A DNA stretch of 64,000 bases, taken from positions 20,894,569 through 20,958,568 of the forward strand of contig CM053260.1 of NCBI GenBank assembly GCA_028583405.1. The letters are read 5' to 3'. Below are positions 44,483 through 57,469 of this stretch, in pieces. The position numbers were made by a program, and so were the translations under genes. The notes below the pieces were generated by a model that was given only the letters and a program-made list of their open reading frames with translations, did not search any database and was not told the origin of the DNA. The stretch is from Pogonophryne albipinna. Lineage: Eukaryota; Chordata; Actinopteri; Perciformes; Artedidraconidae. How positions within the stretch are numbered: position 1 is the stretch's first letter; the number at the start of each line of letters is the position of its first letter.

Positions 44483-44814
44483 GATGAATGGCGCTGCATG
44501 GAGTCCACCATACAGGTGTATGCTGGAGTGTACCCACTTAGGTTCACTCTAATAGTCATTTAAAGAATCAGTCATTCTTGTTCTGTATATAGATTTCATG
44601 ACATTCATGTCAGAAAAAGCTGCTTCACAAAGGTTTGTAGAACAGAACCAAATAAAGCAGACATTTTCAGTGCTGCTTGGTGAATGTTCTTATAGTTTTC
44701 TGGGTCTACAAGGCTCCAGAAATGTTGTGAGTTTTGCTGAGACTTAAGCTGAACATGATTTTGGAGATATATAACCTCCATCTCCACAGGATTGACACTG
44801 AACAGTTCAGCCAT
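44483..44814 (-). pseudogene. hAT transposase C-terminal dimerisation domain, broken
   Basis: On the minus strand the remnant reads SVNPVEMEVIYLQNHVQLKS, then FWSLVDPENYKNI and AALKMSALFGS. A frameshift follows and the next frame reads CEAAFSDMNVMKSIYRTRM with TDSLND. After a stop, a further frame gives VNLSGYTPAYTCMVDSMQ. In family order this is the hAT dimerisation region of the ZBED5/GTF2IRD2-like type. At least two frameshifts and a stop kill it. The upstream catalytic part is missing from the element. Confidence 0.85.
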
Positions 44815-45699
44815 CTTTTTCTTCGTCTTGACATTAAAATGAATAATTATAAACCATAATAAATCAATTGTATAGGTCTAGCCTCCCTATATCTGCGTGT
44901 GAAATTGTTCCATCCTCAAAAACAAAAAACTAATACTTCTGCAGTAAAAAAAGACAGAATGTCTTGAATGTGGCATCACACACATGACTTGAGTCTGAAC
45001 ACAGCAGACAACAGGAGTATTTACAACAGCATTATAAAAACTAAAATAGTGCATGTGGGTGCACACTTACATTCGGTCTTACTGTTACATAAATCCCATG
45101 ATTGTATGAGATGAAGTTAGCTTCATCATCTCAATCAGTGATTAAGTGAATAATAAAGTTTCTATCGGTCACCATCAGCCATTATTTTCAGGGAGGGGGC
45201 GGGGTTTGGAGGAACGGAGAGGGGACGGTGGTCGTGGAAGTTTTCCTCCTGCCTTCAAAAACTTTACACAAGTATTTATCAACTGAAAATAGCAAGAGGA
45301 CATTCATACTCTGCAATCCAAGACTTGATTAAATCCACCAAAAACCTGACATGACGATAACGAGTGTTTTTCAAAAAACACAAATCCCTCCCTGTGTGTC
45401 TCTGAGCCGCAGCGACAGGGCCTGATTCAGAGCGGTCATTCTGATGTTGGTTCTGGACTGGTGTTGGTAGAGAAAGCAGACTGCTCCATGTGTGGTGTCG
45501 CTGTGCCGCTGTCACGTCTGTTCCTTGATCTCTGCGTCACCGACCAATTTGATATTCGTGTGACAGAAACAATTATAAAATAAAAAAACGTTATTGTCGA
45601 GCTGCGGCCGAAAAATCAATAAGCAACCTTACTACGCTATAATCGATAATCGAGCGGCGAGCTACTGAAAAGCTGCCCGGCGTGTTGGAGAGCCCTGGA

Positions 45700-48600
45700 G
45701 GCTCACTGCTTAGGGGTGTGTCTCTGGCCTTGAGGCATGATTGCAACAGTATAGGAGTAGATGATCAATCTGCAGTGTGTTTTAGCACCGTGGACATACA
45801 GTCATGGACTCCAATTGACTACATTAAAATGGGCTTCATTGGGAAGCATCAGCATTAACTTAATGGTAACTTTAAAACGTAATGCATCTGACAATCCACA
45901 CCACGGCACAATCAACCTCTGTAATGACCACATCTCTCTTTGCATTACATCACTCTAATCACATCTTCATAAAGCAGGAGGAGTGCGATCAATTATGGTA
46001 TCATCTTGCAGCGGGGCACACACCACCACAGCGCCTCAGAGTTTTATACACGGTGGTGGTAACCTACTCCTGACCTCAGCCTGACTAAATGCCCTGTGCT
46101 GCTGCCATCACTGCAGCTAAAGCCCAGCTGGAATAATAAAGCCATGACACAGTCGTCAAAAAGGAAGCATGGAAGCACTGCAGTGTATAGAAAACGCGGT
46201 GATACAAACATTATGTGAGGAGACTAAAGAGTTTATTGCCCTTTTCACTGAAGTTAAGAAGACTGGCCTATAGATCTTTCAAAATATACAATTGAAATGT
46301 GCAGAAACGTCTTCCGACTCTTCCTCACAGTTATACCTCAATCATCGTCTCCTACACTGGTCTCTAGCTGCATGCTGCTGTCAAATACATTGATGTGCAA
46401 AATCCCTAATTGTATATACTGTCAACTCACATTCAACTTTAACAATGCACACAATGTGATTTGGTTGCATGGAACTCACATCCAGTTTCACAATAAGGCA
46501 AGCTTTGGAAAGAAGGTGAAATAACAGCAAAAATAGAAGCACAGCAACAATTCAACTTATTGTATCACTTTTACTTTAACTACAATTGAAATGGTCTTGG
46601 AGAGATTAGCATGATGTTGATGATCGGAAAAAGCAAGACCATCTGTGATAGGACTGCTTGATTATTTATCACTAGCCGTTGAACTGTATTTAATATTATG
46701 TGCTAAAACCTGTGAGATGAAATATGCAAGAGAGGTTTCTTTATGCTACATACAGAACGGAGCCAGAAGCTAACTACAGTAGAAACATCATCTTTGAGTG
46801 AAAAAGCAAATGGATTTATGGGGAGTTTGGTCAAAGTTTACAATGCAACAAAATACCACTTGTGTGATTGAGACTTATTATCAGCCCAAAAAGAGGTTTC
46901 TTTATCTCTCTACTATAGCTTTCTTTTCTCAAAGTCAAATGAAGTTTGAAGAATTCGGTGCACGGGGGGAAAATTACAAGTGTCAACAATGTAGCTATGG
47001 GACAGGCAGGTTCTGTACATGCTGAACTCACTTTTCCTGTGCATCTACATTTACCATGACAAACATAAAAACACACAGTTCCACAAGCTGCAGTCAGTGT
47101 AGAAAACCGTACAAATTGAATATAAGATCAACTGTCATTGTAGTCATAAATCTAGGCAGGTGAATCAATCGTTTTTCAACTTCAGCAATATGACTAGCAA
47201 TAAAGCCCATATAGTGCACCGAAACCTGTACAGCTGAAATGTTTCAACCTTTCTTTGATTTGTGTATTTCTCGCAAGATTGCTCTTTGCCATGTAGTGTG
47301 TCACCAAAAGCAGAAATTGAAGTGCTCTACCCGAGGCCAGCTATTCAAACTGGATGTTCATGCACGCCAAATGCAGCTTCCTATGAGTTCTGATTCAGCT
47401 AAAAAGAAGATTTTAAGGGAAAAGAGCCGAAGGAAGGATCTTATCGTAAGCCAATTTTATCCAAAAATGTTTCGCTTCTGTGCAGTGTGGGAATATTGAC
47501 AGAGATCAGGTGATGTATCTCGTATCCGTCTCCTCAGCAAGTCTACTGTGATTGAACCTGTATAGGACACTTGCTGGGGGTTGGGAGTGTGTGTACAAGT
47601 ATCCACACACATAAACATGCATGCTCATTTGTCACAGTGTCACAGTGGGAAGGGCCGTAGGCATGATCCTATCGCTGCTGCTGTAACAAAAGTCAAAACA
47701 CCAAAATCAGAGGGGTGATTTGGGATGGGAAGTCTCCATCAGCACTGCGACATATGAAGGAAGGCTGATAAGTCGTGGCTGAACAAAAGACCACTGATGA
47801 TCTTTCAGGATATCTCCTTTGTTAGGTTGTGTCAAAGGGTTGGGAACATACCATTCCTTTCAAAATGGAAGTGGCGGCCTGGGATCAGAGCGCACATCTG
47901 TTGTTTGCACAGTTATTCTTTCCCAGAGTCCTAAGGAGTGGAAGGGAAAAGTGATCTTGAAATCACTCTGCTAGTGCCTTAACGGTAGATTTAAGAGAAG
48001 ATCAAAGAATAAGCAGATAGGGAATTGAACACTGAAACTGAGGCTGGGTTGTACAGTATGAAGGCAGAAACTGGCTGCAAGTGTAAGAGATGACATCAGA
48101 CCACCCAAAATGCAACTGAACAGGTCCGACCACATGTGTAACATTCAGTAAGTGTGTCTTTCTTCATACACAAACTTTTCCCTTTCATCCCTTTTTTTTC
48201 ACTCTGCCAAACTGGACCCGACTGGCCTCGTTTTACATCAAAGTTAATACAAATGTTTCTTTTTCTATTCCCAAGTGGTCATACATGAAATACAAAGTCT
48301 CGGGTCATGCTTGGCTTCTATAGAAATTAAAAACACACAAGTTTATTCAGGCCATGACTACGCCTTATGCAGGTTCATATTTAGGTTACATGGTTGTCTG
48401 CAGCAAAACAAAACCTAGTTTATTGAAAGAAATCATGTTTGTCAAATCAGCCAGCAGGTGTGATGAATGCAAAGCCATAGTGCAGTAAAAGCCATCCATC
48501 ACACTGTCTCAGGACAAAGCAGGAGAATACTTTAAAGTGTCAGACAGACATGAGCAATTGAGCCCAAGTGAACGAACGACGGGATGAGAACAACAGGAAA

Positions 48601-51600
48601 ACTAGGGTAGATAAAAAAAGAGTGGATAGAGAGAGTGATAATGCATAAGACACAGGTATTGTCAGATGAGAGAAACACACACCAAGTCACCATCTGCCTG
48701 CCGCAGTGTGTGTTGTGTCCTCAGGTAACCTCCATCTTTAATTGAGCGTTGAGATGGGGTCTGATGGAGCAGCAATTTATCAGCCACATATAAAACAATG
48801 CAATACAATGTTCCTGCTATCAATGAGCCACATTAAAGAGGGACAATAGTGCTGAGTATGAAGAACTTTCAATCTTTTTTTTACAAAATGGCCAAGGATA
48901 CTCCCTTTTACTCAGGAGTCTGTATCAGGATGTGTGCAATATCTTATTTCACCACCATCATAGAAGCTCTCATTGGAAACTGTTTGGAAAAGGGTAGACA
49001 TTTTAAATAGAAAGGTGATTAGATGAACCATATGTCAATCACACTTTGGCCTAAGCCAGTCAGCAGAAGAGCCAAAACATTGTTTCCTTTGAGCAAAAAC
49101 ATTGCAGCCGTTCTTTGCCATACTGCAGCTGATGCTGTTTCAGCATTTACGCTAACCTCTTTAGGAACTGGCAGTTTTGTTCTCAACATCTGTTTTTACA
49201 ACCGGATAGTAAGTAAGTCCCAACAACATCTTCCCATGCGTCTCCATCTTTTGGAGGAAATGTCGGGGTTAAATGTCTTGCTCAACGGTACCACGGCTGC
49301 AATATGAGGTAGCAGAGTGCATTTTTCATCCACTTTTAAGCTAGAAGCTTTTTTTACAACAGCGAGTCTCCTGCCTCCTCAGGTGTGATATGAGCTCGAC
49401 TGAAATATAATATTTAGAAGGCAGTGTGCTGATACGAGGTGTTACAGCCGAGCAGCTCAACAAGCTCGCTAACAGAGCGGCTGTCGTATTGCTGGCTGAC
49501 TGTAGGCAGTACCGGGTCCAGGTCCCATGGGGAGGAATGCAGGGCATTTGGTTGTGATTAAAACAGGGGCAGCAGATCACAGCGTTTACATTAGCGTGCT
49601 GCCTAAGGGGCTGTGCAGCTTTAAGAAGGCCGGTGCCAGTCACCATGTTCGGTCTGCCATACTCACAGTTTATAGAGGCAGAACTGGGAGTTGATATATT
49701 GAGCAGGAGAGTATTTTTCTACCTGTCTGCCGTATCGAGCTAATTATTCTTTCAGCAATGACTGCCATCAAGTTTGATGTCTCTTTCCAGCCGCTGTCTC
49801 TTTACAGCGGCTGTAGTGTGATGAAGTGTAAGGACAGAGAGCAGGAGAACTTCGTGACAAATTGTGAAAAAATCCATCATCTCTATGCTATGACCCTCTG
49901 TTAACATGCTCGTGTCTATCTGCCATTTAACTGTGTATTTTACAGATTTGGCAGATCCTGACAAAAAGAAAAAGGTATGAAATAACGTTCTCTATTGGCA
50001 ACAGTATCGCTTCGGGATACAGGTTTTGGTTCTGGTCCCGTTTTTTGGCGAACGTGTGCACTGCCTGTTTTAAGGGTTATTCATGTTGTAGATGTTGTTT
50101 TTATCTTTTGTTGTTATCTTTTGTAGGGCAAGATGACTTGAGGTGAGATTAGAGACAGGGAGAGAGAGATGAGGAGGGTTTGTTTGAGTGTATTTACACT
50201 CCTCCTAGAACAGTTGGAGTGAGTCATTTCCACAGACGAGCACTCTCATCGACACACTTGAGCATGCAGCACATCAATCACAAACATACACACAAACAAG
50301 ATCACCCTCACAAACAAACGGATTAAAGCGAAAACCCCATCTCAGACTTTCTTGCACTGTATATCAGCTGTCTGGGGTGTTCACTGCACTCCATTTATTA
50401 GAGATCAAGTTCTTTGTATTTGTTGTTTTCCCAAATGTCATGCAACCAGTCACATCTCTTTAGTTTTTGAGAATGTACGTGTTGCATCCAGCCATGTGTT
50501 ATAAATGTAAACAAAGAAAGAACATTGATGATGACATTGTATCAGAGTTTGTTAACGCTGAGTTGATGCAAGACTCAGGCTTTTTGGAGGAAATCCACCA
50601 ATTTTACACTTCAAAGTCTGACTTCACATGTTGAACCCCCTCCAAGTCATTTCATAGCAACAGCCGTCCCCGGGTCTCAACTCACTGTGAATCTTTCCAC
50701 ATAACAGCTTTAGAAGCAGGCCTTTGTTCAAATCAATGAAGCCAATCCAATTTAGATGTTTGACAGCTCTGCATTAAGAAAGAGCCGCCTGCATCACAGC
50801 TTTCTTTTCATGCTTTTCTATGGGGTCTAATATCCACACAGAGAGCCGCTTTAGTCTGTAACTCTTGTGGTGGAGTGATGAGCGATCAATCACGGAACAC
50901 CGACAGTAGATTAATGTCAAAGCTGGGGCTCTGTCCTTGGGGTCCCGCAGGGTTCGAGTTAGAACCAGGGACAATTTACGTGTGACTCACCCCTTTCAAA
51001 TATGTCTCAAATAAAAAAGGCACTGGTGGCTCAGATACATATTTAAAGAGAAAAGCAAGATGATATTGATTATGTTTTTTATCAAGTCTAAATGTTTTTT
51101 TAAAAATGGGGAGATCTACCTTTGTGTAAAATATATTTAGTATGACATTATTTGTGACCATATTATCAGTCTCAAACCACGCTTTCATGTGATATGCTAC
51201 TTCAGTACATTACGGGAAAAAATATAACTGGGAACATTACAGAAAAATGCAAATTAACACCACATATTTATGGGTTGACAGTACAGACTCTACCTATTCC
51301 TGTAACATTTTGAGCACATTAATCATACTCGATCAGGAAGGTACCACTTTCACCTCATTTATATCCAGGACAAACAATGAAATTCCTATAATGTATTATT
51401 GACACATGACTGGATGCAGTCACATATAAATTGCACACATGCACACATAATGTCTCACCCTCTGCATGTTGCCACGACCTAGGCAGCATGCTGCAGATTG
51501 AAAGACATGTTGGAATTTGTGAGCGTAAGAATGCAATAACAACAACAACAACAAGACACCTCGCCCCCAAAACAGGAAATGAGAGTGATTTGTGGCTGCT

Positions 51601-53160
51601 GATTATTGGCACAGTCCACTTTAGGCTGATTAGACCGTTTTGTCTTCACTTCCTCCCCCCTTATCAGCACTGCTATCAGCCACCCATCCATAGCCTTGAT
51701 TTGACCTTGTTCACATTCATGGTTCACCTGCTGTGTGTCAAAAAAACATGATAGCAACACAAGTACAGTGTCAACACCACCACTGTTGAGTGTGGGAACG
51801 CAAAGAGAGCCAGGCACCCAGGGGCGGGAGAGGAGGGGCCACGAGGTGACACTGACCTAAGATAGGAGTCTTCTTTTACCCACTGGGAGAAGAATTATGA
51901 AGACGAAATGAGAGAGAGAAAGGATCTTGAAACAGATTGAACGGCAGTAGCATGAGACTGGATCTACCATCATGTGATGTAATTGGATTCCTGGCAATAT
52001 GGGCTTGGGGGGGGAAAAAGTATGGAGGACAGGAGGAGGGGACTGAACCGAGAGAGAATAAATGAGATGAGACTAGAGGGAGGAGGTGTGCAGAGTGACA
52101 TGGAAGAGGATTGATTTCAGTTTGAACGTTGGAATGAGTCTCATGGGAAAGGAGGGAAAGGGGCTTGGTTGGTGCAAAAAGTCCCGGCAGCTCCGTGAGG
52201 TCGCGTCAAGCTGTCCACGAGCGATGGAAGAAACTATACAGGCCCAGATTTTATGACCTAAGACGTTTTCTGTTTAATCAGTAAAGGGAGAAAGAGACAT
52301 CCCCAGGGAGGGAAAACGAAAGAGAGTGACAGAAAGTTACGATGGGTGTGAGCTAAAATGCTAATGAGAGAAAAATGAGGTAATCTCTTCTTGTTCTTTC
52401 TGGTTCCCACGATTCAAGGCGGAGAACCTCGTAATCTCCGCTCGTTATTTTGTTTTTCAGCATGATCAAAAGTTGCATTCAAAATACATTTGACCACAAA
52501 AAGGAGAGGCCACGTTACACTGATGAATGCATCGCTCATCAGTGGAGTTTGTTTGGTTGGTTTGCGCACTTGAAACCAAGACCATGAAAACTGAAGATAA
52601 CTCACTAAAGCCTCCATATTCATGAAAACCTATTTTAAAACTGTTGTTTGCTATTATATCAACTCTAACAGATGTTGTCAGTTTGCAGTTGGAACAGCTG
52701 GAGAAAGACAACTTGGCCAGGTGGACAGATCATCAAATGATATCCTTGATACATTTCTCCATCTGTTGAAGATCAACCTGGAGTTTAGCAAGAGTTGTAA
52801 GATATACAAGAAAGTATGCAGAAGGAGTAGATAGATTATTATTCAGGTTCCAAACATGTGTCTGTCAGCCAATAATTGAAAGAATTTGGCTTATATGTCT
52901 AAATAAAACGTCTCTTACTTCAGGCGAAGAATCTCTGTTATACAAGAAAGTGTCATCACTGACTAACATAAGCATCCTATGCCTCGATCAGATCTACTTG
53001 TCCTCTGCCTGTCATTCAAACTACTGTAAACTGAGTGATGGCGCTGTGGTTGACCGAGGCAGCGGTGCAGCGCGCGCTCTCCACTGTCAGGTAGACTGAA
53101 ATACCTCGCTGTACAGCTGGCGCTTAGCAGGGCAGAAACAAGAGAGAGAAACGGACCAGA
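45700..53160. other. unique intronic sequence, no gene recognised
   Basis: The longest transposon-poor stretch of the window (7.4 kb). No exon, RNA gene or transposon end was recognised; there is a GA-rich patch at about 51890-52110. Confidence 0.45.
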
Positions 53161-53168
53161 TGAGCAGG

Positions 53169-53230
53169 TACACACACACACACGCACACACACAAACAAA
53201 CGCACACACACACAAACAAAAAAGAAAAAA
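53169..53230. repeat. (CA)n with CG and AAA interruptions
   Basis: Imperfect CA-rich microsatellite. Confidence 0.85.
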
Positions 53231-53432
53231 CACAGATCTAGCCTCTCTTCCTGTGTCTGCTCTAATTCATCAGTGTCAGGCAGATGGGATAGCAGGGTCG
53301 AGTGCACGTGTGAGTGGTTGTGTGCGTTTGTGTATGTGTGCCTTCTAGCTGCCAAAAAGAGAACGTGGAGTTAAAGCCAGGATAACAGTTTGGCCGGGTG
53401 ATTTCCCCCACATCTACAGGGCCACATTTGGA

Positions 53433-54300
53433 TAGGGCTGCACAATTCAGGAAAAATAACTAATTGTGATTATTTTTGACTGATATTGCAACTACATGTA
53501 AGATATGACTTATGATGTTGAAGGGATTCATATTTGTTTAACCATAATCCTTGTTATCATGAAAAAAAAATTAACCCTTGTGTTGTGTTCGAAAGCTGTT
53601 ACCGTTCATGGTGTTCAATTTTGACCCATGATTTATCTCAGTCCAAAACACTCCAAAAAATTGGCTATCATCCAATATTGTTTTAACTACATCATAACTA
53701 ACTTATAATGCATCCATAACCGTACAATCCTGTTGTAATTTAATGGCCCCAACATACATTACACCACATATTGCACACGTGCATACGGTTCAAGTGTTAG
53801 TGTACATATTCTTTGAGAAAAGGTGGAGTTCCCGTGGGGGGGAGGTGGGGGCAGAGGTAGGGGAGACCAGGTGCATGTTGCTAAAAATTATTGTTACAGC
53901 GGATGAAGGGGCTGGGGTGTCTAAAGTCAAAGATGAATCTTGATTGGGCCAAATTTGACCTTGAGTCACACAAAGCAATTCTGCTGGGTCTCCCCAGACC
54001 CGAACACCAAATTATACACTTTTTTTTTTTAGAGACCTTCAGACTTGGCTAAAATTGTCCAACTCAGTTTTGTAGTGTTTATATAGCTGTTGTGGAGGAT
54101 ACCATGAAACCTTGTTCCGATCAAAAAAACTAGAACGTAGTTATTATATCATTTTAACTTCAAACGGGTCACTGGAGACCAGAACACAACATAAGGGTTA
54201 CATTTCAATCAAAATATTTATTTTAACACATCGTCAGCCTTGAACAAATATTGTGCTTCCTACGATTTGAATATTGCACAAGTCCAGTTTGCAACACTGA
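53433..54300. mobile_element. hAT-like element, left end only, with nested TTAA element
   Basis: The left end TAGGGCTGCACAATTCAGG matches the TAGGGCTGCACGAT class. No clear inverse end was found. Sequence near 54262-54292 (GATTTGAATATTGCACAAG) may be its eroded right part. The stretch is interrupted by the element at 53575-54197. Confidence 0.45.
53575..54197. mobile_element. TTAA-targeting (piggyBac-like) non-autonomous element
   Basis: The left end is CCCTTGTGTTGTGTTCGAA preceded by TTAA (53571-53574). The right end, reverse-complemented, is CCCTTATGTTGTGTTCTGG and is followed by TTAC, a one-base change from TTAA. The CCCTTGTGTTGT-type end is common in fish genomes. There is no transposase, and the length is 623 bp. 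Confidence 0.75.
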
Positions 54301-55365
54301 CCTCATAGAGTTGGGTTAGACTTCAACTTTGCAAAGGTCGTTGAAACTGTAAACTATGAATGCCCAACATGGGAACACAATCTATACTGATTACACCAAC
54401 ATGGCTAAATCTGTAGACATAAAACAACAATGTTCCATTGAGAACAATGACGTGTAGCCAAGGCACATGCGTTAACGACAGAAAAACTGCCTCGGGTTGA
54501 CATTTCATGAGCAAACAGTAGCTGAACAGATGTGTTGCTGACTCACATCCAGCAGACACACAATCGCCTGTGGAAAACATTATCAGAATATAGAGCCACT
54601 CTATCTATAGAGCCACAATACAAAGTCACTTTTATGACCTTGTTTGTGCCTTTTGGCGCACGATGATTTGGGCAACAGTAAAGAGCTGTATTTAGACCAC
54701 GCACACACAAAAGCGTGTATGCCAGCGCGCACACACACGTCCTTACACAGGGCCTGTGGTCAGGATTTTAGATAGTTAAAGAACAAAGCAACACGTTTTT
54801 CCTCTGCTCTTTTTTCACAATGTTGAGCAGAGCTACGACATCATTTGTTTAAAACTGGAGCAACCATTTTCCTAATTTTCATATGAAACATTAATGCTAC
54901 TATCCCATACATCTCTGCCTCTGTTCACAAGGTAAATCTGAGACTTACTTGCACACACAGTTTGCATCAAGCAGTGGCGGAGCTGGGGGTGGCTGGGGGT
55001 GGCCACGGCCACCCCCAGCTGAATCCTGGCCACCCTATTGGCCACCCCAAACACTCTCACCACGGGGGCCCAAACTATTTTAGAACATTAAGAAAAAAAT
55101 GTTTAAGTAACCTTTCATCATTCATCAAGAATTAACATGAATAGGACGTTATATCGATAATGTAAAGTATTCACTAAACTTACAATTCATTTAACTTATT
55201 TTCTTCCAAAAGTTAATTATCCAAAGCCTCTGTACACCCCGTTCTATTTACATGTAATGGTTTGGTCCTGCCTCCAAACGCGGTGCAGCACCGCCGGCAC
55301 TTTCTAGCAGACACTAGTGTGAGCATGTGAGGAGCAGGGATGCTAGTACTTACGTGTGTAGTACC

Positions 55366-55771
55366 ATGTCTCAACGACTCACAAAGTCAGGCTTTCAAAA
55401 GAGAAAAGAAAGAAGAGAAAAACAAGAGAGAGGGACTAAAGGGCGACAGTATGTCACCCAGTTTTTCAAAAGAAAAGGTGGGTGTGGTCCATGAGTGGTG
55501 GAATTATGTCTGTTAGCTAAGCTTAAATAATAATTGTTATGTTTTTTTTTACTAAGCTGACATTAAGTACTGTTAATATCTATACAGGTTTTTAATTGCA
55601 CTGCTCTTTTAGCTGACATTTAACAAATGCAGGTAGATTTTTAGCAGCTATTCATACTAAATCAGTTGTCCCTCCCCCTGGTGCCAGGACCAACAGATCC
55701 ATCTCTAGGCTCAGCAGCCCTGTACCCCCATAAGGCTGAACCTGAACCAGCTTTTCTCCCAACTGAAGGAG
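55366..55771 (+). pseudogene. transposase 5' exons (ZMYM1-like hAT), incomplete gene
   Basis: Exon 1 is 55366-55477: ATG, then SQRLTKSGFQKRKERREKQ, ending YVTQFFKRK, with donor GTGGGT. This basic start followed by a short FF motif is typical of the hAT transposases annotated as zinc-finger MYM-type protein 1-like. Exon 2 is 55688-55771, after the tract TCCCTCCCCCTGGTGCCAG and before donor GTGAGC; it reads PTDPSLGSAALYPHKAE and PEPAFLPTEG. Both junctions are phase 1, so the two exons join in frame. The TTF zinc finger and catalytic domain that should follow were not seen, so the gene is incomplete. The exon structure is my inference. Confidence 0.6.
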
Positions 55772-56181
55772 GTGAGCAGCATTGTGTTGAATGCCATGCC
55801 ACTTAACATATCTGAAGGGAGACTGGAATACAAAATATATATATATCAAAACAAAAAGCTAGCATCTAATTTCAATTACACATTTCAAACACAGTATTTT
55901 CCCACATATGTAAGTTATATTTATTTGGATTTATGCATTCATGTTGAGAATGTTCCATTCAAAAATGTTATTATTAAAAATGCATTTACACTATCGCGCC
56001 ACCTAACCATTCGCCCAAATGTTTTTAATACCAGCGGTAACCGTCCAAGCGCCGTGCAAAAAACAATCTTCAAATAAAAGAAAGTCACCGGAGGAGTTAA
56101 AGGAGAGTGACAGGGAGCATGAGAAGAAGAGGGAGAGGAAGTTTTAGCCAGCTTGATGGATGGAGTTGGCTTCTAGTGGTG

Positions 56182-56417
56182 CAGTGACGCGTCCTAAAAC
56201 CCTTTTATAATCTATCGATTAGATTTATGATTAGAAAATTATAAAAGTAGGGTAGACATGTGGATATTATCCGGCTGAACAAAACATGCATTTATCAAAC
56301 AGGTTTGTTTTCCACAGACCTTATTTCCAGCTATTTTCCAAAACCCTGTGGAGAAATCCCTTTGCTTTTTGTCGAGGGAACCAGCAGCTTACTTCCTGGT
56401 TTTAGGACGCGTCACTG
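56182..56417. mobile_element. nested MITE with CAGTGACGCGTCCTAAAAC ends (236 bp)
   Basis: The left end CAGTGACGCGTCCTAAAACC and the exact inverse at 56398-56417 form 20-bp terminal repeats. Flanks (TAGTGGTG and GCTGTACC) do not match, so no target duplication can be claimed. It has no ORF. Confidence 0.8.
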
Positions 56418-56847
56418 GCTGTACCTCTCAATATGATGCCAATATAAACAAGGTCTTCTGTCGGCTCTATACATCAATGCCGACCTATGTTGACAAGTAA
56501 GTGAAGAGTAGATATAAAGGTATTGGCTATAGAGAAATGTCCCAGCAGTTTAGGATAATGAAGGTTCTAATCTATTACATAGCCATTACATTTCTAACTC
56601 CTAATGACAGGAAGGCAGAAAGCGCATTATACAAATAATAATACTCATAATAGCAGACATTTTTTATCAATGACCACAATATCATTATTTGAATAAACCA
56701 AATATGAACAATTGAGGGAAATGAGGAAGAACTGATGATTCAAATGTTGTAGTACAAGTAGTAATGTAGTTAGTGCATAAATTACTATTGCAACAAATGT
56801 GTTCATTTTCTTCATTATTAGTCGATTTTTTTTGGACGAATGCTCCG

Positions 56848-56900
56848 GGCCAGTGGTTACAATGGTGGGGCCAGTGGTTACAATGGTGGGGCCGGTGATA
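56848..56900. repeat. 21-bp tandem repeat, 2.5 copies
   Basis: The unit GGCCAGTGGTTACAATGGTGG occurs twice perfectly and then diverges. It lies inside the 2487-bp hAT element and between short inverted motifs (CTCCGGGC and GCCCGGAG). Confidence 0.85.
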
Positions 56901-57469
56901 ATACAATTCCACCAGCCCGGAGGGCCAGTGGCATTTTACCCTTAATGTCTACCCCTGAACATTTACTGACTTTTTTAGGATAGCTTAAAGTAATGTTGTA
57001 AAATTACAACCGGGGGCCTTACAGGGTTAAGGGCTATTGTTTATTGTAATTTACTTTAAGATGTTTATTCTTAACCTATCATTTAATTTAAAAACTCTTA
57101 TTTAAATGATGTGTCTCTGTATTCCTGATGATACACTGAGAGAATGAGCTCATAGTGCTGCTGATCACCATAAGCTAAACAGTCTGTATATTGCACTACA
57201 TTTGTATAATGTAAGCTTCGTTGATACTTTGCCTGCGGGAATACGAAAAAAATAGTTAGATATACTGGATATTATTTGATCTATTCCACCACTTGATCCC
57301 AAATAATGTAGAGGTGTGTTGTAGGTGCCTTAAATAACCCCTTATTTTATAGTGAGATGTATTTTTATGTTCATATAATAGTGATTTCAATGCCACCCCA
57401 AAATGATCACTGGTTCCATCCTGGCCACCCCACTGAAAATGTCCTGGCTCCGCCACTGGCATCAAGTAG

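Larger units (their letters stand above)
43447..45697 (-). mobile_element. degenerate hAT element with transposase remnant (2251 bp incl. insertion)
   Basis: The left end is CAGGGGTCTCCAACCTTTC and the right, reverse-complemented, is CAGGGCTCTCCAACACGCC; both continue into an AGAGCTACT/GTAGCTC motif. A transposase C-terminal remnant lies on the minus strand at 44483-44814. Another hAT-like element is inserted at 43534-44303. The flanks (CTCTAGGG and GAGGCTCA) do not match, so the target duplication has decayed or an edge is wrong. Confidence 0.82.
54972..57458 (+). mobile_element. hAT element with CAGTGGCGGAGC ends (2487 bp, internally deleted)
   Basis: Ends are CAGTGGCGGAGCTGGGGGTG and, reverse-complemented, CAGTGGCGGAGCCAGGACAT. 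A perfect 8-bp target duplication, GCATCAAG, lies at 54964-54971 and 57459-57466. GGCCACCCC motifs repeat near both ends. The + strand carries two spliceable transposase exons near the left, but no catalytic region was recognised. A smaller element is nested at 56182-56417. Confidence 0.95.
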
